Source: Dichetophora obliterata
Lineage: Eukaryota; Arthropoda; Insecta; Diptera; Sciomyzidae
Length of the DNA stretch: 64,000 bases
NCBI GenBank assembly: GCA_963920525.1
Contig: OY986439.1
Span: 210,892,906 to 210,956,905 of the forward strand
Direction: 5' to 3'
The translations under genes were made by a program, and so were the position numbers. Below, in pieces: positions 1 through 12,355 of the stretch (its first letter is position 1; each line of letters begins with the position of its first letter). The notes below the pieces were generated by a model. That model was not told where the DNA came from and did no database searches. It was given only the letters and a program-made list of their open reading frames with translations.

Positions 1-1400
1 TTATTTTATGTTAATGAAGATTTTTTCAAAAAAGATTTGCATAGTTTTGACAAATTTTATTATTATAATTTTAGTGTAAATTTATGTCACAAATGCAATT
101 TGGTCTTTACAACTAGAAATACACAAAATTTACTAGCAAAATTAATTTTTCTTTATTTTTTCTTATGCAGGACAAAATTTGTTTAAATTTAATCTTCTTA
201 TATTATCAATAAGCGATATCTTGAAAAATAAAGGTTTTCTTAGTACAAAGCATTTTCTTAAGGCAAGGCAATCGCCTTAGAATGAGAAAAACAAAGATTA
301 AAATTAAAATTTTTGATGCAAATACTTCCGCCATTTTACAATAGATTTACCTAAAATTTTCTTCTAATGAAAGTTCAATTAAATTACTATAGAAAAATTA
401 AAAAATATTGGCCATTGCCAAACCAATTCTTTTTAAAACAACCTCTTAAAGTTTCAATGTTTGCTCACTGAGAGGCCAAAATTTATTTTGTTGATTCATT
501 GATATAACATACAATTTATATGCAATTTCATTGCATTTTAACATTAAGCTCAAATATAATGAAAAATAATTATAACATTTTTTTTTTTCGAATTATATAA
601 ACAATATAGTAATCAAAAAAGACCATCATTAACTTTTCAAAAATGACTTAATTTTGACAAAAACTTCAATAAATAGTTTCTTGTATTGAAAACCATGGGC
701 CAACAATATTTTCTCTAATGTTGTTTTCGTATTTTGTATAACAGTTCTGCAGCCTTAAAAAAATGTCTGTAAAAAATATTTTACGTTAAGAACGAAGGTT
801 GTTGTTCACTTTTTTAAAATTTATTAAATAAGGAGATTAATTTATCATATTGCATTATAAATACAAAAGGGGCACAATTTAACATTTTCAAATTTTGACA
901 TATTTATATACATACAATTATTGGTTGTGATCATCTTTATCAACTGTCAAAATTTTGTCTTTAAATAAGGTCATTCTTTTATAAAACTTTCAAAAAAATA
1001 CATTTTTGCCTAAAAATGAAAAAGTTACCCTGAAATATAAAGACTTAAGTGTCAAAAATGAAGTTAAATTTGATTATATCATCAGCTCCGATTTAGTAAT
1101 TTATACTAAATTCAGTTAATATTTATTTAAATCAGCTTACTAATTTACATCATAGAAGCCATAAATATGAAAGAGTAGACCTTACAAACAAAGCAGCTTC
1201 ATCTCGGAGTTTGATCCTATAACCATGGCAGCTTCTGTTGGTTTCTTATTGTTTTTTATTTATTAATTTTTATTTGATGAGTATTTTTTACCCCTTTAAT
1301 AATTTCCTTTTTCTCTATTTTTTTTTAGGTAAGACTTTCTCAAATTGTCTCATAAATGGGTGAGTTTTATATATAAGCGTTCACACAATATTATAATTTT
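1..1400. other. AT-rich intergenic DNA, nothing recognised
   Basis: The stretch is AT-rich with frequent stops in all frames. I saw no coding signature, no tRNA-like boxes and no terminal inverted repeats in it. It ends where the tandem array at about 1440 begins. Confidence 0.5.
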
Positions 1401-1439
1401 CTATTGCTTTGCGTTTCTCGCATTTTTTTAAAATATTAA

Positions 1440-1630
1440 GTGTCATCTTTTATAAAGTTTCCTGCACTTGTTTACTGTTTTTTTCAACATTGAACAAATT
1501 TTGTGCACTTTTTTTAGTGTTTTCTCAACATAGAAAAATTTTCTGCACTTTGTTTAATGTTTTTTTCAACATAGAAAACTTTTTACACTTTGTTTAAAGT
1601 TTTTTCCAACATAGGAAAATTTCTTCGCAC
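1440..1630. repeat. Short tandem array, about 4 units of roughly 50 bp
   Basis: The words TTTTTCAACATAGAAAA, TGCACTTTGTTTAATGTT and close variants recur four times at about 50-bp spacing, with point differences between units. It is a degenerate minisatellite in AT-rich DNA. It runs directly into the next, longer-period array. Confidence 0.7.
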
Positions 1631-1654
1631 TTATTTGTGAAAGAATTTGTTTGT

Positions 1655-2190
1655 GGTTCTTTGGAGTTATAAGCTGCTTAGCCTCGGATTTCGGTATTCG
1701 ACCACAATTTATATGTGCCGCTTGTTGATAACATTTTATGGGAGTTGGAGAAGGGAGCGTGACACCTCCCATACAACCCAAGTTTGCGAAATCTTTGGAG
1801 TTATAAACCGCTTAGCCTCGGAATTCGACCACAATTTGTGCGTGCCACTTCGCTGATACCATTTTATGGGAGTTGAACAAGGGGGCGTGTCACCTCCCAT
1901 ACAACTGAAATTTGCGATATCGAACAGCTTTGGAGTTGTAAGCCGCACAACCTCGGAATTCGACCACAATTTACACGTTCCTTTTCACTGATAACATTTA
2001 ATGGGCGTTAAACAAGAGGGAGTGGCACCTCCCATACAACCCAAATTTGCAATATTGTATAGCCTTGGAGTTCTAGGCAGCACAGCCTCGGATTTCGGTA
2101 TTCGACCACAATTTACACGTGTTGCTTCGCTGATAACATTTTATGGGAGTTGGCCAAAGGAGCTTAGCTCCTGTTTCACTGATAACATTT
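1655..2190. repeat. Tandem array, about 4 units of roughly 134 bp
   Basis: Units start at about 1664, 1798, 1931 and 2066. Each holds GGAGTTATAAGC, GCCTCGGAATTCGACCACAA, a GCTGATAACATTTTATGGG block and CACCTCCCATACAACCC. The GC-richer unit differs from its surroundings. Several chance ORFs on both strands lie in this array and are repeat artefacts. Confidence 0.75.
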
Positions 2191-3890
2191 TACTCGCATT
2201 TGGCAACGGGGCCGCGGCAGCAACGGGCCGGGTTTAAGCTAGTTTGTTGATAAAACAACTTTATTTTCAACATATCAAAAATTAAATGCTGATTATTTGT
2301 TATTTGCTACAAGTCCTATCAAATATTTTTTTTAATTGAAAGGCTTATTTTAATAGCATTCAAAATATTGGAAGTAATCTTCTTCGAAGTTTTGAAAAAA
2401 ATTTAGTTTTGTATTGAGAAATGGAATCAAACAAGGAAACCTTTACGAATGGGTCTGAAAGATATGGTGTTGGCAAACCACTTAGCTACATGTATATCAA
2501 ACCCAAAAGTCGGCTTTTTTAAATCATGTGGCTTTTCATGCGGCTATTGCACTAAGTCCTTCAATTGTAAATGCGTATTTCAAGTTGGATCAATTACCTA
2601 CCATTTTTCACTGGGTCATTTCTGAAAACATACTCATTGCTTTGCCACTTCTCTCTTACGCTTCCATGGCCCATTTTTCACCAAGTCAATTTTTTGCACA
2701 TGTCAATTTTGACAAGTAACACATGCTATTATAGCCGGTAGCTTTTGCTAGGCGTTCGACCGGAGTAAAAAGCAACATGTTTAAAGAGGGTGACTTTTGA
2801 GCTCATGGAAAAAATTTGTAACGCTTCGATGGGAAATGCACTCCAATACCTGCTGCTCATTTGCCAAACGTTACGTAAATCAACTTAAATCTACTAAGGA
2901 TGTGAATATTTACCCCCCCCCCCCCATTCGTGCAAATTAGCTCAACTTATTATCTGAAAACTCCAACACTTCGCTGTTTTTTTGTTGAAAATGCCACAAA
3001 AATTCAGAGACAAAGTGCCACAAAAATGCCACAGCTAGCAATACCATCCGACTTCCTCTTCGTCTTCACCTTCGGCTTCTCCATTGACTTTGCCATCTCC
3101 ATCGCATTAGTTTTCGAACACGCGCGAACGCTTCAAAGATTAATTAACTTATGTCAAAGTAATTTTCAACGTTCGTTAGTGGCGCCCTCTAGTTGTTGTT
3201 GTTGTTGTTATTATTATTGTTGTTGCTCCAAAGACAAACAAAATTGATTGTAAGTCATTGAGAGACAATTTCTTTCCTTCTTTATGCATTGCTGTGGTGA
3301 AAAGTTGTGTTCTTTCTCCCTCTACCAGTGCTTGTATTTATATTGGTTTTGTTTTGGGGCTAACTTGGGCTGTAAGGTCAGCATTTGCTGACATGTCCAT
3401 AAAGTAAAGTCTATGAGTAAATAAAAGATGGAAAGTAATTACAAGCTAAATAAACAACGTCAGTATTAATGACGAAAAATTGGCCAAAGAAGGCAACCTG
3501 GCAGGATATTGGCACTTGCCATATGCAGGATAATCAATTTGATTCACTCAAAGAGTAGTGAATCCAAGAGTTTGGGGTAAGAATTTTTGACTAGAGCTAA
3601 ATTCAGCTTATATGGGTTAAGTCTGTGGTCAGAGTACAAAAAAAGGTTCTGTTTCCCAAAAAGTATTTTGTATTGATATTTTCGAGTATATTTTATAAAG
3701 TCAAGGAATGAACAGATTTGACTTCGATTTTTTAATCTAGTTTTCAAAAGTTTTACTTTTTTTTATCATTCGCCAATTTTCTGAATAAATAATTAATTTT
3801 GACAAATTTTAAAATTAAATTTCTTTGCAATAATCTACCAAATGCGGAGACGTTCTACTAACATGAAGAAAAAAAATGTAAGAAAGTACC
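2191..3890. other. Non-coding DNA with a unique island
   Basis: No gene is recognised. About 2900-3540 is a more balanced, unique-looking island with a poly-C run near 2914, a TTGTTGTTGTTATTATT triplet tract near 3195 and a GGCAGGATATTGG...CATATGCAGGAT segment near 3500. The rest is AT-rich. Confidence 0.4.
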
Positions 3891-4840
3891 TTTGACTAGG
3901 TCGAAGTGGCAATAACCACAGCCGTTACACAGCCACTTATATTTGCTTTGTTACTTCGATGACGTCACTTTGTATGGGGAAAAGGCTTGGTTTTCTAAAA
4001 ACTTTTCCAAATGATAACTTAGTCTAGCTTGGAAGTATTAAAGTTTATGTGTAAAATATAGTTTTTTTTTGTTCATGGGACAGCAAAAGTAGGGCGCTAA
4101 TGGTGTATTTGTTATTATTATTTATTTATGTATGTATATAATATAGAAATATTGAAGAATTAATGAAGATTTTACAATTTGATGACGATACTTTGTATTG
4201 GAGATAGCTTGAGTTTTTATTTGATTGTTCCAAATTTTATATTCTGAGTGTAAATTAAAAAGCAAAGCTACTGTGCATAATTAAAACTCATTATATTCAA
4301 CTTTGTGAGAGTATAAATGATTTAAGCGTTCTCATCAAGTCACTTTGTATGGGAGGTAGACGTGAGTTTTAATCGTTTCAATTGAATACCATACTCATAG
4401 TGCATATTAAATATCAAAGTTCATATGAAACAATTCAAGCCCTCAGATTGATTATTGTGGAATTTTAAGAGGTTTATCGATTTTAAAAAGTCTTTTTGTA
4501 TGGGAGGTGTGCGTAATTTTTGCTCATTTTACAGCCGATTTTGCTCATTTTGTGACTTGGTCTTTATTTTTTTTAATAAAAGTTTATATATTGAATTTCA
4601 TTAAGAAAACTTCTAAGTAATGGCTGTAATCATGTTTATAAAAAGTCAGGCACACGGACAGATAAACAGACAAACTGAGGGACAGAATTAACTGGCTAAA
4701 TCGACTCAGGTGGTGATGCTGATCAATAATATATATGCTTTTCTAGACCTGACATGCTTTCTTACGAGTATTACAAACGGAGTGATAAAGCTAATATACA
4801 GCTAACGCAGTACGAAGGGGCATATGAAAAGTTTTTGAAT
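3890..4840. repeat. Degenerate dispersed repeat with repeated TATGGGAGGT words
   Basis: A loosely repeated unit of about 150-170 bp carries CACTTTGTATGGGAGG-like words at about 3966, 4195, 4339 and 4497. It ends in a segment with ACGGACAGATAAACAGACAAA and AAATCGACTCAGGTGGTGATGCTGATCAA...TATATATGC. The same tail recurs at about 11740-11790, so this is a dispersed family with two copies here. Such tails are common in fly genomes. The transposon class is not resolved. Confidence 0.6.
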
Positions 4841-5209
4841 TGCACAGCCGTTGTATCGTGTAGAAGCCCCTTTAGAATCGCCCGGCTTATAGCTTGTATA
4901 ATTTTTTTACCGAAGCTTTAAATCAATTGTATCGTAGCTTTTGAAAGGACTGCAAACTGTTTTGTGTAGTTTGATAAGCTGATAAGCTGATAAACTGATT
5001 CAATTTCAATACTTCTTTCTGAATAATACACGGTGAAAAATCTTGGACTAAATTTTAAGCTTTTTTGGATTACATATAGTACAACACCAAATAATGATTA
5101 CTTTTTTAATCCAAGGAAAAGTTTAAAATTTTTCAATCCAAAAAGGATTAGTTTTCAATCCGCAAAAAGTTTAAATATAAATATCACTTTAAAATAAAAA
5201 ATTTTTTCT

Positions 5210-5280
5210 GAACAGCTCATGATTTGAACACACTTCCTCTGTTGTGCTGGTGCAACACCTTATCCACTCGTCCAGATCAG
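5210..5280 (-). pseudogene. tRNA-derived body in element A, copy 1
   Basis: On the minus strand an A-box-like block (GGACGAGTGGATAAGG, 5258-5273) is followed about 30 bases later by a B-box-like block (TGTTCAAATC, 5221-5230). The order and spacing fit a tRNA-derived RNA polymerase III promoter. No paired T stem is kept, so it is not a working tRNA gene. Confidence 0.55.
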
Positions 5281-5403
5281 TTGTTGAGAAAATTACGCTT
5301 ATTTTGCATCATAACGAATGCACGTGAGCTAGCAGTAAGTAAGCAAGCGAGCAGAAATGCGGGTTTGAGACCCAGCTAAATTAAAGTAAAAAAAAATGTT
5401 CTG

Positions 5404-5472
5404 ACCAGTTCGTGATTTGAACACTCGTCCCCTGATGTGCTAGTCCAATACCTTATCCACTCATCAAACTCA
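5404..5472 (-). pseudogene. tRNA-derived body in element A, copy 2
   Basis: This is the tandem duplicate of the body at 5210-5280. It has GATGAGTGGATAAGG at 5451-5465 (minus) and GTTCAAATC at 5414-5422. The two copies differ by scattered substitutions, so the duplication is not fresh. Confidence 0.55.
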
Positions 5473-5655
5473 GTTATTAACATAGTTTCGCTTATTTTAC
5501 ATCATTACAAATGCAAGTAAGTTCTTTTCAGGAACGTGGGTTTGAGACCCTGCTAAATTAAAGTAATGTTGGGATTAAAAAATAGTCCCTTTTGGATTAA
5601 AAATTCCTTTAAACCAAAGTTTGGATTAAAAAGCAGTCCAAAATTTTTAACCATA

Positions 5656-6440
5656 TATATTTTGGCGAATAGTCGTATTCTCTCGAATTTTAAAGCTTCG
5701 GTATAGCTTCCATTTAAAATTTCAGAAAAGCTTTTCACAAAATCATTTATAATTTCAAAAAATTTTTCTCCAATATAAAAAAACTAGTTTCATTTCTATG
5801 GTGCATTTCGACAAACTGTCGAACACCAATGAATATTGAAGTAAATAAGAAGCAACTAGAACAGATGGCAACCTTGGTAGAGTTGATGGTGGTGATCTAT
5901 AAATAGTCTACTGCTTTAAAATGTCATATGATTAAGTAGCCAATTGAAACGTTGAATTTGTTCAATATAGTTCCGATGAATGTGTTCCAAAATGTGTAAA
6001 ATCATATACGACTTTAAAGTTTAAACAGTGAGTTGATCACAGCTTAATCACTCAAAAGACTACTGAAGAGGAAATGTAGAGATTTCCAAAACAGACTGTC
6101 TAGTCAGCAAAGTGGATGACTATATACAGAGTTGTTGTTGTTGTGTTGTTTTTGCCTTCTTAAAGAAATTACTTGATGTAAAGCTCGCAATAAAATTCAT
6201 GTAATTTTTCCTAAGCAATACGATTTCACACTCTTGGCTCTTACAGAAGTCATAAGGAGCGCTTTGTGGGCCAATTAAAGGTTTTCGGCGACCTAAAATC
6301 AAATTCAATTTTTATAATTTCGAATGTATAAAATCGTTAGAATTTTCTTCGGACAAACGTACGAAGAGAAGACAATGAAAAGTATGCATGCAAAAAACTT
6401 TAAACACATTCTAACCCGTTTAAACCCGGTGGATTACTCA
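5656..6440. other. AT-rich intergenic DNA
   Basis: No convincing reading frame or repeat ends were found between element A and the LINE remnant. There is a TTGTTGTTG tract near 6130. Confidence 0.4.
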
Positions 6441-6793
6441 AAAACTATGCCAAGGTTAGGTTAAGTTAATCCGGAGGCCTTCGTGAAGGCTCACATAGAC
6501 CAATTCTGGTCCTTAGTGGTACCGGTAGCGAACAAAAGGAACCTTTGTGTTTATTTGAAGTCTTTAAAGATTTGCGTTGAATTCGCAAACCTTAGGAGGG
6601 ATTCCAGAGACACCTTGGCTACATCTTTAAGCGACGGGAATGTCGATGGGCCTAGGTATTTTAGTCTCGATCTAAGTAGGCCGGGGCATGTGCATAGTAG
6701 GTGCTCCTGGGTCTCCACTGTGCTCGGTTCCTTGCACTTCCTGCAGTTGTCATCCGCGGTGGAAAAAAAAACTATGCCAAGGACCACTAACAA
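6440..6793 (-). pseudogene. 5'-truncated non-LTR retrotransposon tail
   Basis: On the minus strand, positions 6793-6551 read DNCRKCKEPSTVETQEHLLC followed by TCPGLLRSRLKYLG. This C-x2-C...H-x3/4-C zinc finger is typical of the C-terminus of I/Jockey/R1-type LINE polymerases. A stop follows at 6551, then a short 3' region ending near 6440 in a TTAACTTAACCTAACC-like tail, also typical of such LINEs. Only the last 70 or so residues remain. It is a 5'-truncated dead copy. The clade cannot be fixed from so short a piece. Confidence 0.65.
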
Positions 6794-7091
6794 ATTTTAA
6801 ACGCTTGTTGAGGAAGTAAAATTAGTACTTTTAATCGTTCGATTTTTATTTTGGAGAACAATTTTTTAATAACCTAAAATATTTGACGTTTTTAGACAAA
6901 ATCAATTTTTTAAACTACCATTTTAGTAAAAATCAACATTTTTTCAAAATCTTCGATTAAAAGATCAAAAAGTGTTAGCAGAATCTTAATTAATGTTTTT
7001 TTTGTACTGATCTAGTTCCGAAAAATCGTCTCCACCGTATTTTGTTATACAAAATAATCAAAAAATTTTCTTTAAAAATTATAAAATTATA

Positions 7092-8163
7092 CACTCAGAA
7101 AAATATTTCTAAAAAATCTAGAAAAATAGCACCCAATCGTTAGAAAATCGGGCTTCATTTAGCGCCATGGCCGATTTTCTAAAAATGACGTATATATTTT
7201 TCGTTAAATTGACACCAGGAGTGGGAAATATTTTAGGAAAATTATTTAATCATTTACGAACTATTTCGCTAAATTGAAGATACTTATCGCAATTGTGTTG
7301 AAATCTTATTACATTTTAATAAGTTTTTCTACCGTTTATTTATCATCAGCTATAACTAAGAGAAACATTTTCTCTTCAAATAAGAAATTTTCTGCCGTTT
7401 ATTAATCAGTGGCTATAACTACGAGAAAAATTTGCTTTGAAAATAAGAAATTTTCTACCTTTTATTAATCATCGGCTATAAGTAAGAGAAAAATTTTCTC
7501 TGAAATTAAGAAATTTTTCAACAAATTCCTGGAAAAATTTTTTAGTTTTTGCAAAAAAAAAACCCTTTTTAATGATTTTAAGCAGCTTACTGTGAGAATT
7601 ATGAAACAAACAATTTTATTATTAACATTAAATTAATTTGAAAAATTACCACTATCCGGAGACTTGAACCTCGGCCGCGTGAGTGTAAGTGCATGGGCTT
7701 ATCCATTCGACCATCGCTGTTGTTCAACAATCGTCGCTTAATTTGCTTCATTAAGACTCGTTCGCTTCGTAAGTAATTTTAAAGCATTTTTTCTAGAAAT
7801 ATAAGAAATGCATCTTTAAAATAAATCACTTGTGGTATACAAAAAAAGAAAAACTTACATGTATTTCTATAAAATATCCAAGTTTTGTAACTTATGTTTC
7901 TCCAAATTTAAGAAATCATGCTGTAGAATGTTGCGAGCAGACTTGATATCAATACAATGTCATTTCTTATATTTAAGTAAAAACTTGTCTTCAAATCTAA
8001 GAAGCTGTTTTTATAACATTGCAACGTAATCAAGACGTGAGGTCGTTAATTCATGTAAAAATTCTCTACATTAAGGAGAAACCTCTATAGAATATAGAAA
8101 AACCCATGCCTATGAATTAAAGCCACAGTTTCTTAATTTTAGGGAAGCAGATTTTTTTGAGTG
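7092..8163. mobile_element. TIR element B (CACTCAG ends) with one tRNA-like body
   Basis: The left end CACTCAGAAAAA and the right end TTTTTTTGAGTG are inverted, and TA flanks each side. The length is 1,072 bp. The inside is AT-rich, with internal repeats such as AAATAAGAAATTTTCT near 7380-7510. No transposase is seen, so it is non-autonomous. A tRNA-derived body lies in the middle. Confidence 0.75.
7652..7718 (-). pseudogene. tRNA-derived body in element B
   Basis: On the minus strand TGGTCGAATGGATAAG (7698-7713) acts as the A box and GGTTCAAGTC (7661-7670) as the B box, with a GC-richer middle. The D-arm-like sequence resembles the one in element A, but the rest differs, which hints at a different tRNA source. 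Confidence 0.6.
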
Positions 8164-9511
8164 TAATGTAAAAAATAAATTACCTAAAAAAAAAGTCGCT
8201 TTAAATTAAAACTGTTAATACAGGACTTTTTTTTCGCTTTAAAAATTTTAATGTGGGCCCTTCTATAACTAGATTTTCAAAATTTGCCTCAACTTAGTAG
8301 AAGCTTATGCAAGTGATCGAATTTAGAAATCTTCTATACATCCTTTTCTTTGGTTTCCTTAGAAGGATTGCGCTTTTTGCACAGCCACTTCTAATCAAAA
8401 GCCATCCTCTTTGTTTTTTTTGTGTGTTTCTTGTATAATTTTTGTTGTCTCTTAATGTTTTTGTTTAGCATTTTCTCGTATTTTTTTCTTACACAAATAA
8501 ATGTCGAAAATGTAACTCAAAGTTCTTTTGTGTGACATTATAAGAAAGAAAAGAAAAAAAAAAGAACTAGAAAAGAACACAAATCAACTGCAGCACTTGA
8601 CAATAATTGTCTGCGTTTGTGTCACATTTCAAAAGGATATGCGATGGTAGAGCAACAGCAAAAGTAGAAGCAGGACAAAAGCAACCAAAAGCAAGTGGCG
8701 GAGTAAAACATTGGAATGTATCTGATTTCTATCAGTGACAACAAGGACTGCAGTCAAGATCTTGCAATCTCTTATTACTTTCTTAAGCAGTGGAATTCTT
8801 AATTTCAAATCAGCTATCGACGCAAAGGACACTCAAGCGTAGTGACAGCCAAATTGCGTGACCAGAAACAGCAACACCATACAACGCTCATCCATCAGCG
8901 TTGGTGGTGGCTGAATGGATGAGTCAAAAGAGCTTTTAGGGATTAACAGTGGCAGGCTGGATGGTAAGATTGGATTTAGTCAGGCAAAAACGTGTAGCAT
9001 GAGTTAAACTTACACCGCTGCTAGACACAATCGGTATTGTTGGGGGTAAAATAAAGTTTTGTTTTTCTTCTAATTTTTGTTGTTGCTTCTGCTGAAAGCT
9101 CTGCTGTGTTTCTTCTGAATTGGCAAAAACTTCTGAAAAACAAATTAATTGATTGAAGGACATTACAAGATGCTCGACAAAGGATAACACTAAATGACGG
9201 CGTCAATTGAAAGAAGAATCACTTGATTAAAAGTACTTTGGAAAGACGTGGGAAGGAGGCGAAGTTACATGATGCAGGAAATGAAGCTAGAGATTGTTGC
9301 ATGTTTGTCATAAGGTTTTATACAAAAGATAGTGATGATACAAAAAATTACACAACAGAGTTGATATTAGAAATAAAAATTAAAGTATGCTGTATGCAGT
9401 AGGGATGTCGATCTTGAACCCTTTCAGGATTTCAGGACTTAAAAATTTGAATACCGGGATTTCGGGGCTAGTACGGGGAAAGAATTAAATGTTTTTTAAA
9501 TAATCAATATA
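8164..9511. other. Mostly unique non-coding DNA
   Basis: 8350-9350 is more GC-balanced than its surroundings and shows no transposon ends. The short ORFs lack domain signatures. From about 9400 a block with CCGGGATTTCGGGG-like words begins. Matching GGAATCCCGGGATTCC (10665-10680) lies beyond the next element, so that element probably inserted into an older repeat. Confidence 0.4.
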
Positions 9512-10455
9512 AAGGGTTTTCCAATAAGAGGTGTTATTGTGAATAGAGCGCTGTTTCGGTAGTTGTCACTTATGAAGCTGTAATTTTTTGACATTTGACA
9601 AGTAGAAACTACACCATTAATAAAAATGGAACAAAACACGCTTCAACAATGCATTGAAATTATTAAAAATCACTATAAAAATGGTTAAAATTTGGCAGAA
9701 ACGGTTCGTGAAACTAAAACATTTCGTCGTCGTGAAGCACTTTCTCGGACCGCAATTCAGAAATTGGTGGACAAATTTGAGCTGTTGGGACAAGTTATTG
9801 ATTTGAAGGATAAAACCCGTGTACGTCGCTTAAGAACAACTGAGAATATTGCTGCTGTAGCCCAAAGTGTTGAAGAAAACCCAGGTTTGTACATTCCTCA
9901 TCGTTCCTTGGAATTGGGCATTCCACAAACGTTATTACACCGTATTTTGCATAAGGACTTGTGTCTTAAAGCTTATAAAGTTCAGTTAACACAAGAACTC
10001 AAGCCGGCCGATCATCAACAACGTCGTGTCTTTGCTGATTGGGCCCTTGAAATGCATGAAAATGTTCCGGAATTTCATCGAAAAACCATTTTGACTGATG
10101 AGGCCCATTTCCACCTCGGTGGCTACGTCAACAAGCAAAATTCTCGCATCTGAGGCTCGGAAAATCCAAGATTTATTATTGAAAAGCCTCTCCATCCTCA
10201 ACGAGTAACTGTTTGGTGCGGTTTATGGTCCGGTGGGGGTCATACAGCAGCCACTTTGCGATTTGGTGGTGGAAAATTTCATGAAAAGGATATTGTTGTG
10301 TAAGCATAGCCGTGGCGGCCATTTGGCTGATATTGTTTTCCATTATTAATGGCATACTTTCATCTTAATATTGAAATAAACATACGATCATTTATCTGAA
10401 CAAATGCCATTTTTCTTTGAATATCAAAATAACACCTCGTATTGGGAAAACCCTT
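9512..10455 (+). mobile_element. Tc1/mariner-superfamily element, internally deleted
   Basis: The left end AAGGGTTTTCCAATAAGAGG and the right end, its inverse with two differences, are flanked by TA on both sides (9510-9511, 10456-10457). TIR identity extends over about 28 bp. The 944-bp element holds a broken transposase that has lost the C-terminal part of its catalytic domain. A copy of a related family with the opposite deletion lies at 23993-24913. Confidence 0.85.
9627..10290 (+). pseudogene. Broken IS630/Tc1-mariner-type transposase
   Basis: Reading starts at an ATG near 9627. A stop interrupts it after about 20 codons (near 9687), and it stays open to a second stop at 10151-10153, where a Trp codon is expected in a RI-W-G context. 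The open part has a helix-turn-helix region (SRTAIQKLVDKFE, then HRSLELGIPQTLLHRILHK) and the first catalytic Asp in TDEAHFHLGGYVNKQN. After the second stop the frame continues as GSENPRFIIEKPLHPQRVTV and then ends. The second and third catalytic residues are deleted. The mutations are inactivating. It keeps the DNA-binding half that the copy at 24106 lacks. Confidence 0.85.
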
Positions 10456-10739
10456 TATAAACAGTTAATACATTTTAGTAATAACGATACAGTAGCTAAA
10501 TGAGATAATTTCTTAAAATATCTTATCTTAATATCTTAAAATACTTAAAAAAAATTATTAAATTAACACGAGCATTGAATTATCTAGTTACACCTTTTTT
10601 TATTCCGAAATATTTAACGATGACCCTAGGATAATATTTTCGGGACTATTTAGCCCCTAATCCTGGAATCCCGGGATTCCCGTTAAAATACCCCCAAAGT
10701 ATATTTTAAGCTACGCATGTTTTGAAAGTACATTTTTGT

Positions 10740-11850
10740 GGAATTTTTAAAAGTAACTTTTTGGTAATGTTTTGGTAACATTTTTTGTATTGGAGATTGG
10801 TCGAGTTTTGATACGGTTTTTCCAGACTTCAAACTCAAAGTGAATTTTAATATTCTCGGCATATGTGTATAATTTTAATTAACGCTTTGAAGTACCATGA
10901 TACACAATTTGAACCACTGGAAAATAAACCTTAGTGCTATGTTGGGACTACCCACTCAGATGTGATGTTTATAATAAAATGTAATAAAAATAAACATGAT
11001 AAAAATATAATAAAAATAAATAATAATAAAAAAAAAATATTTTTGACTTTTTTTTCTTGTACCTCAAAGGTATTTTTTATAAGGAAATTTCCGTAACTCA
11101 AAGCGTTAAATAAATTCTTGTTGAATTTTTAGAGACTTAACTGTTTTCATATAGTTTCTTTGAAGGGGACGTAGGCGTGGTTTTTATACTTTTTAGTAAA
11201 TTTTTAAATGTATGCTGAATATTTGAAACCAAAGCTTATGTGTAAATTTTCAAGTCATTACATTAGTTTTTCTGGCATTTAAAGAGATTTAACCATTTTG
11301 TTAAATTCAATTGTGTAGGAAGAAGGCGTGGTTTTCATCCGATTTTGACAAATTTTAGTTATGTGGTGAGTGTAACATAATTTCGAGTCATTACATTGAT
11401 TTCTGTGGCATTTTCAGAGAATTTACCGATTTGATAAAGTCACGTTGTATGGGAGGTAGACGTAGTATTTATCCGGTTTTAACAAATTTCAAAAGCATAT
11501 ATGGCAAATATTTTACTACAAGGCTTATGTGCAAAATTTCAAGTCGCTACATATATTTTTGCGACATTTACAGTTACAGTTTTGATAAAGTAACTTTGTA
11601 TGGGAGGTGGTCGTTGTTTTCTTTCAATTTTGCTCATTCTCGAACTTGATCTTTGTTCTTTGATAATACGCACAATTACTAATTTTCAATACGAAAGCTT
11701 TAAAGTTGCGGCTGTAATCGTACGACATACAGACCTTATGGCGAAATCGACTCAGAAGCTGATGCTGATCAAGAATATATATACTTTTCTATACCTGCCA
11801 CGCCACAAAGTTTATATGCCCTACTTTACGCAGTACGCGTGGTGATATAA
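10740..11850. repeat. Second copy of the dispersed TATGGGAGGT repeat family
   Basis: Degenerate units of about 150 bp carry TTGTATGGGAGGTAGACGT or close variants (about 10790, 11447, 11597) with CAAGTCATTACATT words between. The block ends in GAAATCGACTCAGAAGCTGA and AAGAATATATATACTTTT, then CTTTACGCAGTACG. This matches the order at 3890-4840. Confidence 0.6.
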
Positions 11851-12355
11851 AAATATTTGCTTAATCTTAAAATCATGAGTTTTTATTTCAAAAGGTAGAC
11901 TCCAAATTTTATTAAACAAAAAATGCGTTCAAGATTCTGCCGTCGCACAGTGTGACGAGGTGGACAATAGTAGGAAAAAAAATAGTAATAAACTAGTAAA
12001 AGTAAGTATGCAAATTTATAGTTAGGAGTCTTAATTATATGAATCTAAAAGGATTATTTGATATCTGTTCATTTGTGGTAGTTATAGTCTTTATATGCAG
12101 CCTTAAAAATTTTATGAAATTTCAGTTTTTATAGTTTTTTATTGAATATTTTCTAAAATCCCAAAAATTTTAGTAAAATTTATATACGAAACTTTAGCAA
12201 AAATATATTTTACAAGTTCTTGCTAAAAAACTCAACTTTTAAAATATATATAAACAAATTTTTATATACCACAAAAAAGGGACTTAGAAATCCAAAAAAA
12301 ATAAATTTCTATGTACAATTACAAAATAAAAACATTTTTGTTTTTTGTTTTTTTC
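11850..12355. other. AT-rich intergenic DNA
   Basis: No gene, repeat ends or structured segment was recognised. Confidence 0.4.

Larger units (their letters stand above)
5029..5655. mobile_element. TIR element A (CAC...GTG-type family) with two tRNA-like bodies
   Basis: The left end is CACGGTGAAAAATCTTGG. The right end is its imperfect inverse, CCAAAATTTTTAACCATA. TA stands directly outside both ends, as a 2-bp duplication would. The element is 627 bp and has no transposase. Its middle holds a duplicated block of about 185 bp (about 5205-5385 and 5398-5565), each copy with a tRNA-like body. It belongs to the same group as the elements at 7092, 14973, 23967, 30588, 39296, 47142 and 62010. Confidence 0.7.
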
